From Haematobia irritans (Eukaryota > Arthropoda > Insecta > Diptera > Muscidae): DNA of 64,000 nucleotides. The notes under the pieces were generated by a model. The model saw only the letters and a list, made by a program, of their open reading frames with translations. It had not been told where the DNA came from and made no database searches. The DNA is taken from positions 225,116,975 to 225,180,974 of the forward strand of contig NC_134399.1 in assembly GCF_050003625.1 (NCBI RefSeq), in the 5' to 3' direction. Both the position numbers and the translations under genes were made by a program. Shown in pieces: positions 54,015 to 64,000 of this stretch; the first letter of the stretch is position 1; each line of letters opens with the position of its first letter.

Positions 54015-54236
54015 CACTCAAAAAAAAAAAAAGTTTAATTAGATCGAAAAATCTTGAGCATCTTTTAAGGATTTTGGTATTGATTCTAAGACATGGGCTT
54101 CTGTAAAATAAAAATATTTTTGGGAATCTATCTAGCTTTAAATCAGGACTCTAAAAAGTTTTCATTAATCGAATTTTTTATATTCACTTTACGAATTCTG
54201 AAAAATTCTTCAAAAAATCGTTCTAAAGTAGGAGAT
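54015..54236. mobile_element. Family I fragment (left end)
   Basis: CACTCAAAAAAAAAAAAG, then TTTTAAGGATTTTGGTATTG and GGCTTCTGTAAAATAAAAA, match the left half of I1 and the fragment near 28396. No right end or TA flank is present. Confidence 0.6.
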
Positions 54237-54339
54237 ATTTACACTGAACCGAAACCTGCTGCAGACAAATGACGAATTTATGCAAAATTTCAGTACGATG
54301 TTTAAATCAAAAACCATAGAAATAGACACAGGAAATTAT

Positions 54340-54505
54340 TAACCATTTTTACAAGTTTTCGAATTAGCTGTGGCGATTTTTCAAAGGCAAAGGTATTTTG
54401 GCCATATTTGTGGGGTTTTCTATAAATCTGAGCCAATTTTTACCATATTTGGCATATGCACTAACTTATAATACATTGTTCCACAATGTAGCGCAGGTTA
54501 CCAAA
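54340..54505 (-). mobile_element. Decayed family B fragment
   Basis: GCTGTGGCGATTTTTCAAAG resembles the B tail, and CACTAACTTATAATACATTG then TTCCACAATGTAGCGCAGG resembles the B 5' terminal hairpin. The array between them is lost. Confidence 0.6.
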
Positions 54506-54989
54506 TTCCAAATTATAAAAGAAATTAAATTAAAAAGTCGACTCTATCAATCATTTAGAAGATTTCCTCCAATTTGTAATGAAAAATTAACCTCAGTTCT
54601 ATAGAACATTTTTAAGTAGACTCTCTTAACTCTAAGAACAAAACGAGTACATTAACAGATTTATAAACTTTTGGTTTGTTTTGGAAATTCCTGTAACAAA
54701 GAAATATAAATCTTCTATACCAATCAAAATACATAGTCGTATTTTAAGAAAAATACATCTGAGCATTGACGATATATTTTTTGAGTGAAATACCAAGAAG
54801 AAACAATTTTTTATACCCTCCACCATAGGATGGGGGGTATATTAACTTTGTCATTCCATTTGTAACACATCGAAATATTGCTATAAGACCCCATAAAGTA
54901 TACATTCTGGGTCGTGGTGAAATTCTGAGCCGATTTAAGCATGTCCGTCCGAACGAAACAAGCTATCGACTTGAAACTTGGCATAAGTA

Positions 54990-55957
54990 CACGGATGAAA
55001 AAGGCTGTTTTTCATATGTTTGGCTATAAACATTATATGATTGGAACACAAATTTTTAAACACAATATTTTTGAGTGCAAGCATATAATGTTCATAAACT
55101 AGCATAACATGTTTGGGACATATGTTAAAACATATTATGTTTGGGACATAAAATGTTTGTAAATATAATATGCTTGGATGCAAACATATAATAATTTAGA
55201 AATAGCCTATAAACATATATGTGTTTAGTAGCTTGGAGCGCTATTTAACAGGGAGCGATATTGAATTAAGTTGGTGGTTGTTGCTTGTTATTACAAAATT
55301 AACATTTTATTTTTCCTTGGGCAATTGATCAGCTACTTCTTTGATCCTTACAAACTGTGTGGTCCGCTGTTCGAATCCCCGTCCGGCAAAAGGTAAAATT
55401 AAAATAAAAAAAAAAATCATACAATTGAATAATTTCTTCTACAATGTTTGTATTACACAAAAAGGTGCTAAGAACTAAAAAATTTCGTGGAAGTGAGAAA
55501 GATGTGGGAGAATATACAATTGGGCAGAAACAAAATGTTGAGCATTCAGGTCGAAAACCTATGTTGTTAGCACCTATATTACCTGTTTATTTTCATAATT
55601 CGTTATGATTGTAAATATATAAATAAATAACTAAAATTTTGAGCACAATATTGTTTGGGAGAATTTTTTTAAGCATATAATATTTTTGGGTGCAAAATGC
55701 TTCCAAACATATTATATGTTCACATAATAACATACTGTTTTTTGGAAGACAACATTATTGAATTTGGATGCAAAAATACAAAATGTTTGAAACTTAGACT
55801 ACCCAAACATATATTGTTTAGACTAATATGCTTTCAAACATATTATATATTGGAAGAGATCAAACATATAAATGTTTGGGCAATACCCAAAAATGTATAT
55901 GCTTGAAGCAAAATATGTTTGGGAGTATATGTTACAGAAGCGATTTTTGTGAGCGTG
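54990..55957 (+). mobile_element. Family E element, copy E3
   Basis: CACGGATGAAAAAGGCTG to GTGAGCGTG with TA at 54988-54989 and 55958-55959. The A sequence it split (AAGTAGTTGTTATTGAT in other copies) confirms a TA duplication. Contents are as in E1 and E2: AAACATATNATATGTTT palindromes and a tRNA-like segment with GTTCGAATCCCCGTCCGGC at about 55369. Confidence 0.88.
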
Positions 55958-56207
55958 TAGTTGTTATTGATATAGGTCGAATGCTATTGCATATGGCCCA
56001 TATCGGACCTCTTTTACATATAGCCCTAATATAAACCGACCTTCAGATTTGGCTTGCGGAGCCTCTTGGAGGAGCAAACTTCATCCGATCCGGTTGAAAT
56101 TTGGTACGTGGTGTTAGTATATGGTCTCTAACAACCATGCTAAAATTGGTCCATATCGGTCCATAATTATATATAGACCCCATATAAACCGATCTCCAGA
56201 TTTGAAC

Positions 56208-56550
56208 TAGAGGTGTGCACGTGACACGAAATTGACAAGCTGAGGGCAACGGCGTGAGTGTGCGTGATTAACCAGCCCAATGTTGCGCGTGAGCGTGATT
56301 CACGAAAATAATATCTTCGTGAGCGTGCATGAGTAACGAATTTCGGAAAAACGCGCTCACGAAAATAATCCCGCTTACGAATATAAAATGCTTAGGAGTT
56401 GAATTCATTTATAATTTTAGTGACATCCTAGGTGTTAAGAGTTTATAACGTGAGCGTGAGTCCTACCAAAAAACATCGTGTGTGAGTGTGCGTGAATAAG
56501 ATTTCTCCGTCGTGAGTGTGAGCAAAATATTACTCACGTGCACACCTCTA
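56208..56550. mobile_element. hAT-type MITE H, 343 bp
   Basis: A perfect 17-bp inverted repeat, TAGAGGTGTGCACGTGA, bounds it, and ATTTGAAC is duplicated on both sides (56200-56207, 56551-56558). The interior repeats CGTGAGCGTG and TTCACGAAAATAA. An 8-bp duplication and AGAGGTGTGCA-like ends are typical of hAT. It is non-coding and lies within A6. Confidence 0.92.
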
Positions 56551-56718
56551 ATTTGAACTCCGGAACCTCTTGGAGGAGCAAAATTCATTCGATTAAGTTT
56601 AAATTTGGTACATTTCGGTCATATACTAGCCGCTAACAACCATGCAAAAATTGGTCCATATCGGTCTATAGTTATATATAGCCGATTGCCAATCAAACAA
56701 AAATTGGTCCATATCGCC

Positions 56719-57195
56719 AAAAATAATCTACCAAAATTTTATTTGTATAGAAAATTTTATCAAAATTTTGTTACTATAGAAGATTTTATCAAAATTTTAT
56801 TACTATAGATAGATTTGTCAAAATTTCATTTCTATAGAAAATTTTGTCAAAATTTTATTTCCATAGAAAATTACGGAAAATTGTATTTCTGTAGCAAATG
56901 TTGTCAAAATATTATTTCTATAGAAAATTTTGTCAAAATTTTATTTCTATAGAAAACTTTGTCAAAATTTTATTTCCATAGAAAATTACCGACAATTTTA
57001 TTTCTGTAGCAAATGTTGTCAAAATATTATTTCTATAGAAAATTTTGTCAAAATTTTATTTCTATAGAAAATTTCGTCCAAATTTTATTTCTATAGAAAA
57101 TTTTGTCAAAATTTTATTTCTATAGAAAATTTCGTCCAAATTTTATTTCTATAGAAAATTTTGTCAAAATTGTATTTCTATAGAAAATTTTGTCG
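56719..57195 (+). repeat. 29-bp minisatellite, about 16 units
   Basis: The unit TTTCTATAGAAAATTTTGTC plus AAAATTTTA repeats at 29-bp steps (TCTATAG at 57061 and 57090), with some higher-order similarity: a GAAAATTACSGAMAATT variant recurs near 56870 and 56985. It is the most regular of the six blocks in the window. Confidence 0.9.
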
Positions 57196-57236
57196 AACTG
57201 AATTACATACGTGTTTAATCGGCCTTTTTTTGGCCG

Positions 57237-58053
57237 ATTAAGCTATATCCAAATCTGAACCGATTTCAACCAAATTGGGCACGCATAGCTACAATGCTAA
57301 TTCTACTCCCTGTGCAAAATTTCAACTAAATCGGAGTAAAAAATTGGCCTCTGTGGTCATATGAGTGTAAATCGGGCGAATGCTATATATTTCAACCAAA
57401 TTGGGCCAAAACTCTGGCTTCTGGGATCATATTAGTCCATATCGGTCGAAAGATATATATGGGGGCTATATCTAAATCTGAACCGATTTCAATCAAATTT
57501 GGCACACTTGACTACACTACTAGTTGTACTCCTAGTGGAAAATTTCAATCAAATTGGGCCAAACCTCTGGCTTCTAGGACCATATTAGTCCATATCGGGC
57601 GAAAGATATATATGGGAGCTATATCTAAGTCTGAACCGATTTCAACCAAATTTGGCACACATGACTACACTACTAATTGTACTTCTAGTGCAAAATTTCA
57701 ACCAAATTGGGCCAAAACTCTGGCTTCTAGGACCATATTAGTCAATATCGGGCGAAAGATATATATGGAATCTATATCTAAATCTGAACCGATTTCTTCC
57801 AAAATCAATAGGGTTCTATTCTGACCCGAAACAGGAATATGTGCCAAATTTGAAGTCGATTGGACTTAAACTGCGACCTAGACTTTGATCACAAAAATGT
57901 GTTCACAGACAGACGGACAGACGGACGGACGGACGGACAGACGGACATGGTTATATCGACGGACATGGTTATGTCTATCTCGTCTCCTTCTGGGTGTTAC
58001 AAACATATGCCCTAACTTATAATACCCTGTTCCACAGTGTGACGCAGGGTATA
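57237..58053 (-). mobile_element. Family B element, copy B5, 3'-truncated
   Basis: Minus orientation: array units (GGGAGCTATATCTAAGTCTG), a long GACGGACGGACGGACGGACA run at 57909-57947, and the 5' hairpin TACCCTGTTCCACAGTGTGA then CGCAGGGTATAAA near 58053. A short duplication of GACATGGTTATATCGAC-like sequence follows the microsatellite. The ACTTGTT end is missing. Confidence 0.75.
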
Positions 58054-58055
58054 AA

Positions 58056-58502
58056 TATGGGAAACATTTTAATCTGAACCGATTTCAACCAAATTTGGCA
58101 CACCTTACTAAATATAGTACTTATTGTTCTCCTGGTGCAAAATTTCAAGCAAATTAGGGTAGAACTCTGGCTTCTGGGACCATAAAAGTCCATATCGGGC
58201 GAAATATATAAATGGGAGCTATATCTAAATCTGAACCGATTTCTTCCAAAATCAATAGGGTTCTATTCTGAGCCAAAACACATATTTGTGCCAAATTTGA
58301 AGTCGATTGGACTAAAACTGCGACCTAGACTTTGATTACAAAAATGCGTTCACGGACAGACGGACATGGCTATATCGACTCAGGAGCCCACCCTGAGCAT
58401 TTTTGCCAAAGACACCATGTGTCTATCTCGTCTCGTTCTGGGCGTTGCAAACATATGCACTAACTTATAATACCCTGTTCCACGGTGTGGAGCAGGGTAT
58501 AA
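58056..58502 (-). mobile_element. Family B element, copy B6, 3'-truncated
   Basis: A second B 5' end directly follows B5: two array units, a single ACAGACGGACA, and the hairpin TACCCTGTTCCACGGTGTGG...CAGGGTATAA ending near 58502. The tandem B5-B6 arrangement looks like head-to-tail copies sharing one lost 3' end. Confidence 0.75.
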
Positions 58503-60336
58503 TTAATTAATTCAATGAATTTATGTGATAGATTTTAGTTTTGCTATATAAATATAATCAATAAATTAGTCCTTTTATTTTTGAAAACATTAATTAAGAT
58601 TTTAACAGCAAAACCTATAGATGGTATATTTTGCGTGTAAAATATTAAGCCGGCCCAACAATTGACGTGATTCCTTGTTTGTAATGATATTGTGTATGAT
58701 TAAAATGTTTATAACAATAACAATATTTTACACATTGACAAAGAACTGAAAACTTCAATCAACATATTTTAATTTGGTATTATTATTTTCTTTTTTTCAA
58801 TATCATTGTTACTAGAAAAAAGTAGAATTATTGTAATATTGTTTTTATTTAACACATATTTATTTTTTCAATAAAACAACTTGTCATTCAAGCTTTCCGC
58901 CGGGATACTGTAAACATGGAAAACTGAATTAAATATTTAACTTTGTTTGAAATAATTATGAACAAATATAATGGTGCTTGTATTAATATGCTACCGCAGT
59001 CCCAACTACGATGGAGGAATTTTGGATTCCAAGAGAGAAAATCCTGTGCATATGCCAAACACACTCACACACCGCCAGTAATACACACACATACACATAA
59101 CTATCATCCAAAGTAATTTTAATGCAATAAAAATTGAATTAATTTGAAAATTTTCCATTTGATTGCATATTTGCAAACATATTTGCCACAACCACTCGTA
59201 CCCACCTACGTAGAGTTGTGTGTATTAATAACGAACATAAATTTAAATATTGATAGGCACAGTGGAATCGGATTTAATGTGACATTGATCTGGCTCTTGA
59301 ATATTATATTTATATTAATTTAATCAATGTATAGTTATTCATATAATATCATAGATTAATTGATTTAATTAATCTTTATTTTATAAATAATATCAGCTAT
59401 TGATTCTAAATGTCTTTTATGGGCGATTATCTTATTGTGTATTGATATAAAAAACTATAGCTGCGGAAACAAAGTATTATTACTCGTCAAAAGCATAGGA
59501 AATAAGTTTTTATAACAAATTCATATATACGCCAATTACTGATTTATTTTTAATATTTTTTAATATCCTTAAAATTCTGTATATTGTCAATTTAAAAATA
59601 TGCAATAGGATATTTTATTCTTTGTTCGTATGCACATGTAATAGAGTGGGTCGGATTGCATACAAAAGCAATTAATATTGAACAAAAATTCAATCGGGGG
59701 GTTCAATCTTAAACCCCCATCACCATGGAAGGCATACGAGGGTTGCCTTTTGTATTACGGGATTGGGCAAACCTAGTGTTGCAAACTGCCAACAAATATG
59801 TGCTCCGATTTTATTCAAATTTCATATTTAGTCTATGATATCTATGTTCGACTACAAAAATAAAATTTTGCTATAATTGACTAGAACTATTTTTAAAACA
59901 TATATGAATTTTGAGTTTTTTTTTTTTGATCGAAAATGGGGTTGAATTACATGGATGGTGTAAAATTATAAATGGTCCGATTTTAGCCAAGTTAAATATT
60001 TTATGTATTATGTATTGGTGGTGGTTTTTGAAGTAAAACCAAAAATAAATAAATTTGAGCAAATTAGAATTTTGGCAATTTTTAAAAATTTTTGGGATTT
60101 TTCTATTCCCAAAGCCCGCCAAAAAATTATATCTCTCAAATTTATATCTCACACTATTGATTATAGAGTCTATTATCGAATAAGATATAAACTTTTGCTA
60201 TTTTTGATTAGAAATATTTTTATTTTTGGAGTACATTTTCTCTAAAACCCCCTCAATTATAACAAAGAAGGGATTTTGGATGAACGAGTTTTTGTCATGT
60301 ATTGCATTTGAAAAAAATCGTATTTTACAATGAATC
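58503..60336. other. Mostly unique, very AT-rich DNA
   Basis: No repeat family recognised. CA-rich simple sequence lies near 59060-59100. Open frames on both strands around 59871-60245 are lysine- and phenylalanine-rich and overlap each other, as expected by chance in such DNA. Confidence 0.45.
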
Positions 60337-60512
60337 TTTTCCGCCAGAAAAATATAAACCATTAAAAAGATTTTTTTTCTCTCCATGGCCATATAGATGA
60401 TACTCTAACGTAAGTAATAAGACCTTTTCCGCCAGAAAAGTATAAGCCATTAAAAATATTTTTTTTCTCTCCATGGTTATATAGATGATACTCTAACGTA
60501 ACTAATAAGACC
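60337..60512. repeat. Two-copy tandem repeat, unit 88 bp
   Basis: TTTTCCGCCAGAAAAATATA at 60337 and TTTTCCGCCAGAAAAGTATA at 60425 begin near-identical 88-bp units, both including CTCTCCATGG and AGATGATACTCTAACGTAA. Few differences suggest a fairly recent event. Confidence 0.88.
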
Positions 60513-60529
60513 AACTAGAAGAAAAACAA

Positions 60530-60714
60530 CCGAAAAATTACAAAGTTATAAGCAATTGAGTGAACAAATCCGATGTCAAATCATGCAAATATGAGCAACT
60601 CACCCACACAAAAATGCCTCTCGGCCACAGAGAAATGCATTTTTGTGTGGGTGAGTGGCTAATATTTGTATAATTTGAAATCATTAAATTGCTTATAACT
60701 TTGTCATTTTTCGG
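60530..60714. repeat. Fold-back hairpin, perfect 20-bp core arms
   Basis: ACTCACCCACACAAAAATGC (60598-60617) is the exact reverse complement of 60637-60656. Weaker pairing extends outward to CCGAAAAAT...ACAAAGTTATAAGCAATT and its partner AATTGCTTATAACTTTGT...ATTTTTCGG. Probably a MITE; no clear target duplication. Confidence 0.8.
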
Positions 60715-60785
60715 ATATTACCAACTCGAGATATAATTTGTTTAGTGAAAAAAGAGTGAAAAACTAAAAATAACGGGATATCTTA

Positions 60786-62135
60786 ACAAGTAAGGAAAGT
60801 CTAAAGTCGGGCGGGGCCAACTATATTATACCCTGCACCACTTTGTAGATCTAAATTTTCGATACCATATCACATCCGTCAAATGTGTTGGGGGCTATAT
60901 ATAAAGCTTTGTCCCAAATACATACATTTAAATATCACTCGATTTGGACAGAATTTGATAGACTTTTACAAAATCTATAGACTCAAAATTTAAGACGGCA
61001 AATGCACTAGGGTGGAACACAATATTAGTAAAAAAAAATATGTGAAACATTTAAATCTGAAGCAATTTTAAAGAAACTTCGCAAAAGTTTATTTATGATT
61101 TATCGCTCGATATGTATGTTAGGAAAATTAGAGTCATTTTTACAACTTTTCGACTAAGCAGTGGCGATTTTACAAGGAAAATGTTGGTATTTTGACCATT
61201 TTTGTCGAAATCAGAAAAACGTATATATGGGAGCTATATCCAAATCTGAACCGATTTCAACCAAATTTGGCACGCATAGCAACAATGCTAATTCTACTCT
61301 CTGTGCAAAATTTCAACTAAATCGTAGTTAAAAATTGGTCTCTGTGGTCATGTGAGTGTAAATCGGGCGAAAGCTATATATGGGAGATATATCTAACTCT
61401 GAACCGATTTTCACCAAATTTGGCACGCATAGCTAGAATGCTAATTCTACTCTCTGTGCAAAATTTCAACTAAATCGGAACAAAAAATTGGCCTCTGTGG
61501 TCATAAGAGTGTAAATCGGGCGAAAGCTATATATGGGAGATATGAAATCTGAACCGATTTTAACCAAATTTGGCACGCATAGCTAGAATGCTAATTCTAC
61601 TCCCTGTGCAAAATTTCAACTAAATCGGAGCAAAAAATTGGCCTCTGTGGGCAAATGAGTGTAAATCGGGCAAAAGCTATATATGGGAGCTATATCTAAA
61701 TCTGAACCGATTTGGCTGATATTTTGCAAGTTTTTCGAGACTCATAAAATATTCGGATGTACAGAATTTGAGGAAGATCGGTTGGTATACACGCCAATTA
61801 TGACCAGATCGGTGAAAAATATATATGGCAGCTATATCTAAATCTAAACCGATTTTTTTCAAAAATCAATAGGGAACGTCTTTGAGCCGAAACAGGACCC
61901 TATACCAAATTTTAGGACAATCGGACTAAAACTGCGAGCTGTACTTTGCACACAAAAATACACCAACAGACAGAGAGACGGACAGACAGACAAGCGGACA
62001 TCGCTAAATCGACTCAGAATTTAATTCTAAGCCGATCCGTATACTAAAAGGTTGGTCTATGATTACTCCTTCTTGGCGTTACATACAAATGCACAAACTT
62101 ATTATACCCTGTACCATAGTGGTGATGGGTATAAA
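60786..62135 (-). mobile_element. Family B element, copy B3, complete
   Basis: Minus orientation, with both ends: ACAAGTAAGGAAAGTCTAAA at 60786 and the hairpin TACCCTGTACCATAGTGGTG...GGGTATAAAAA at 62135. Array phrases (GAGCTATATC, GAGATATATC and GAGATATGAA) start at 61231, 61384 and 61537, exactly 153 bp apart. A GACA/GACG run lies near 61968-61996. It is collinear with B1. Confidence 0.85.
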
Positions 62136-62432
62136 AACTGTTCCATAAAAAAATTTTAAAGATTTTTTTTCGAATTCAGCAGATCAAAATACATAAGAAA
62201 AGTCGACTCTCATCAAGTGTACATTTTCGCTGTAAACTAGTGTAATTGGTTGGTGTAAAAATACCTCGAAGTCGAAGTTGAAACTCCATACAAAACCAAA
62301 AAATGCGAAAAACTAGCGGAATTTTTTTCCATTTGTCGTACTTTGTTTATAGCATGGCGCCATTTGCAATGTGAATTAAGAAATAATTTATTTATTAAAA
62401 CTATTTGTGTGGGTTTATAAGGCAAACACGGA
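62136..62432. other. Unassigned spacer
   Basis: No recognised repeat or gene between B3 and the E fragment. Confidence 0.4.
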
Positions 62433-62572
62433 TCCTATTTTTGTTCTAAAAAGGATCAAAGGAGTAGCAGATTAATTGCCCAAGGAAAAATAAAATGTTA
62501 ATTTTGTAATTGCAAGCAGCAAGCACCAACTTAATTCAATATCAGGGAGCGGTTAAATAGCGCTCCCTGTTA
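62433..62572 (-). mobile_element. Family E fragment
   Basis: GCAGATTAATTGCCCAAGGA, AAAATAAAATGTTAATTTTG and CACCAACTTAATTCAATATC match the core of E1 in the same (minus) orientation. Ends and tRNA-like part are absent. Confidence 0.7.
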
Positions 62573-63512
62573 CCTAAATAAACAACGCTTTCTATGTGCG
62601 AAATAATGGTTTCTATAATTTTTTTTTTCGCAAGAATGAACATAGTACCGGCCTTAATTCACAAATAGCCACTACGTAGCGAACAGCATCGTTCTTCGCC
62701 AATGCTTAATTCGCGTTAGTATGATTGTATTTGGTTATTTTACATATTAACTGATATTTCCGTTTATGGAAACGATTTGCATATAATTTGTTTTATTAGT
62801 AATTCACATTAAATTTACAATTGAATACATTATTTCCTATATATACGGAATGATTTTAACAATTTATGTGGAAATTGAAATGTGTGTCCTGTGGTACTGT
62901 GTGCACTTGAATTAATCAAATTTATGCATGATTATGTTTAGTTCACGATAACTAGGGTAACCGCTTCAAACATTGCGTATGAATGAAACCATAATGCGTC
63001 GTGGTACTCGTTTTACTTGATTCCCCCTCCCCCTGTGAATTACTATTCACCACAAATGACATAATTTCATTTGGCATATATGATATTGCTTTCTGTGGTA
63101 TTTTCATTTAAGCTTAATAATATTTAATTTATCTTACAAATATTAGTGATAATAATGATGATATAATATTCAGGTGAACTATATTTCTATAACACAGCGA
63201 TATTAATTTATATTGACCAACGCATACATTTTGTAGAAACGTTAACGGAGAAAACATGTTAGTCTAGAATTTAATTCATGTGTAAGTAACATTTGGAAAA
63301 ACCATGCTCAGGAAAATAATATTGATTTAAACGAAAATAAAAACATCATTGGCGACAATTCGTATTTTCTCTTTTTTATGAATTATTTGTGTTTTTTTTT
63401 TTTCTTCACGGCCTATCAAAATCGTATACAAATGTGTTAACGACAATCTAAATTTCTAAATTCGGGATCGACTACAAGTAGAAATTATGTTTTGTTTCAA
63501 GTAAAACAGTAT
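62573..63512. other. Unique AT-rich DNA
   Basis: No repeat family, SINE or coding signal recognised. Confidence 0.45.
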
Positions 63513-63516
63513 TTAA

Positions 63517-63756
63517 CCCTAGACAGTCATCCGTCGTCAAAATGACGACGATCCAAAATGCATTTTAGTCGTTTGGGAAATGATAAATTTAAATTTTACA
63601 AATTCAACCATTTGATGAAATTTTGCTTTATACAAATTAAAAACAAATTGAGTAAGAAAATAAACTCAATTTCGGTTCTCATTTTTGCACACGATGCAAA
63701 TTATAGCATCTTGAAATAAGCCGTAGTGTACAAAAAATAAGGATCATTTTCCAGGG
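63517..63756. mobile_element. piggyBac-like MITE, copy 2
   Basis: It starts CCCTAGACAGTCATCCGTCG and ends GGATCATTTTCCAGGG between TTAA at 63513-63516 and 63757-63760. It carries the CGTCGTCAAAATGACGAC palindrome near the left end, and internal phrases (AATGCATTTTAGTC, TGTACAAAAAATAAGGAT) match copy 1. The right inverted repeat is mutated (CATTTT for CTGT), so this copy is older or more decayed. Confidence 0.85.
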
Positions 63757-63760
63757 TTAA

Positions 63761-64000
63761 AATAAAGTGTTCAAAAAAAATCACCCATTTTTGAAAGCCT
63801 TTTTTTCTTCTTTGTAGTCAAGTAGCAAAATGTCAACAAATTGTAAAGGCAATTTCATTAATTTTGAAGAATTTTTCAGAATTTGAAATGCTCAGTCATC
63901 TTTAGTCAAACAGAATATTCTTGCATTTTTGGATACCCAATTTTAAGTCGAATCACTTAACTATATGGATAATACGACTTCATTGAAAAGATTATCGAGT
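63761..64000. other. No recognised feature
   Basis: Short AT-rich end of the window. TTGGATACCCAATTTTAAGT near 63929 loosely recalls CGGTATACCCAATTTTGAGT near 38498, perhaps a low-copy repeat. Confidence 0.35.

Larger units (their letters stand above)
54811..57236 (+). mobile_element. Family A element, copy A6, with nested E3 and hAT MITE
   Basis: It starts TATACCCTCCACCATAGGAT...GGGGTATA in a T run, is interrupted early by E3 (54990-55957), resumes with array units, is interrupted again by a hAT MITE (56208-56550), and runs into the longest 29-bp minisatellite in the window. The 3' hairpin and ACTTGTT are missing; B5 abuts at about 57237. Confidence 0.75.

Noticed and set aside
56719..57195. 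CRISPR-like regular repeats
   Set aside because: Units are contiguous 29-bp tandem repeats with no variable spacers, in a eukaryotic context.

Overview
The window is AT-rich eukaryotic, non-genic DNA that looks like the repeat-filled intergenic or long-intron sequence of a higher (calyptrate, probably muscid) fly. That is an inference from repeat phrases I associate with such genomes and from fly-style short introns; nothing in the sequence proves the species. I found no convincing host protein-coding gene, no rRNA gene and no functional tRNA gene. The one intact protein gene is a mariner-type transposase on the minus strand (42795-43880), inside a complete 1,305-bp element with matching ends and a TA duplication.

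Most of the rest is layered transposable elements. (1) Three related families (A, B, C) have hairpin ends, a GTCY-type microsatellite, a terminal ACTTGTT, and a central tandem array whose unit is 153 bp in all three. This is the architecture described for mini-me/DINE-1/HINE (non-autonomous Helentron) elements. (2) A set of TA-flanked elements (N, D, E, F, I, J, K) have ends beginning CAC, and most are filled with a short palindrome specific to each family; two families carry what look like tiny spliced open reading frames. (3) Three hAT-type elements have 8-bp duplications, two of them reduced to a BED zinc-finger remnant. (4) Two piggyBac-like MITEs in TTAA sites lie near the two ends of the window. 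(5) Copies and fragments of a tRNA-derived SINE are scattered throughout. (6) A 29-bp minisatellite recurs in several places. (7) Relics include a LINE RNase H fragment, a Tc1-like N-terminus, and several decayed mariner pieces related to the intact element.

Layout: 0-5.5 kb LINE, Tc1, piggyBac and mariner relics; 5.5-7 kb A1; 8.5-10.6 kb D1; 11-12.6 kb C1; 14.2-16.7 kb duplicated A copies; 16.7-17.6 kb hAT-1; 17.8-20.1 kb an old A copy holding F, G and B1; 20.4-22.9 kb mostly unique; 22.9-25.2 kb A3 with a SINE; 26.2-28.2 kb D2; 29.4-31.8 kb I and L; 31.8-33.2 kb unique; 34-36.6 kb C2; 36.6-38.3 kb unique; 38.9-39.6 kb a fold-back built from mariner 5' ends; 40-42.5 kb a mariner relic and B2; 42.6-45.4 kb K holding the intact mariner; 46.4-48.7 kb A4; 48.9-50.6 kb hAT-2; 50.7-52.3 kb A5; 54.8-58.5 kb A6 and B copies; 58.5-60.3 kb unique; 60.3-62.1 kb hairpins and B3; then unique DNA to the second piggyBac MITE.

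The nesting gives a readable insertion order: old A copies received E, F, G, SINE and hAT insertions; G in turn received B1; C2 received J; K received the intact mariner, probably one of the youngest insertions here.
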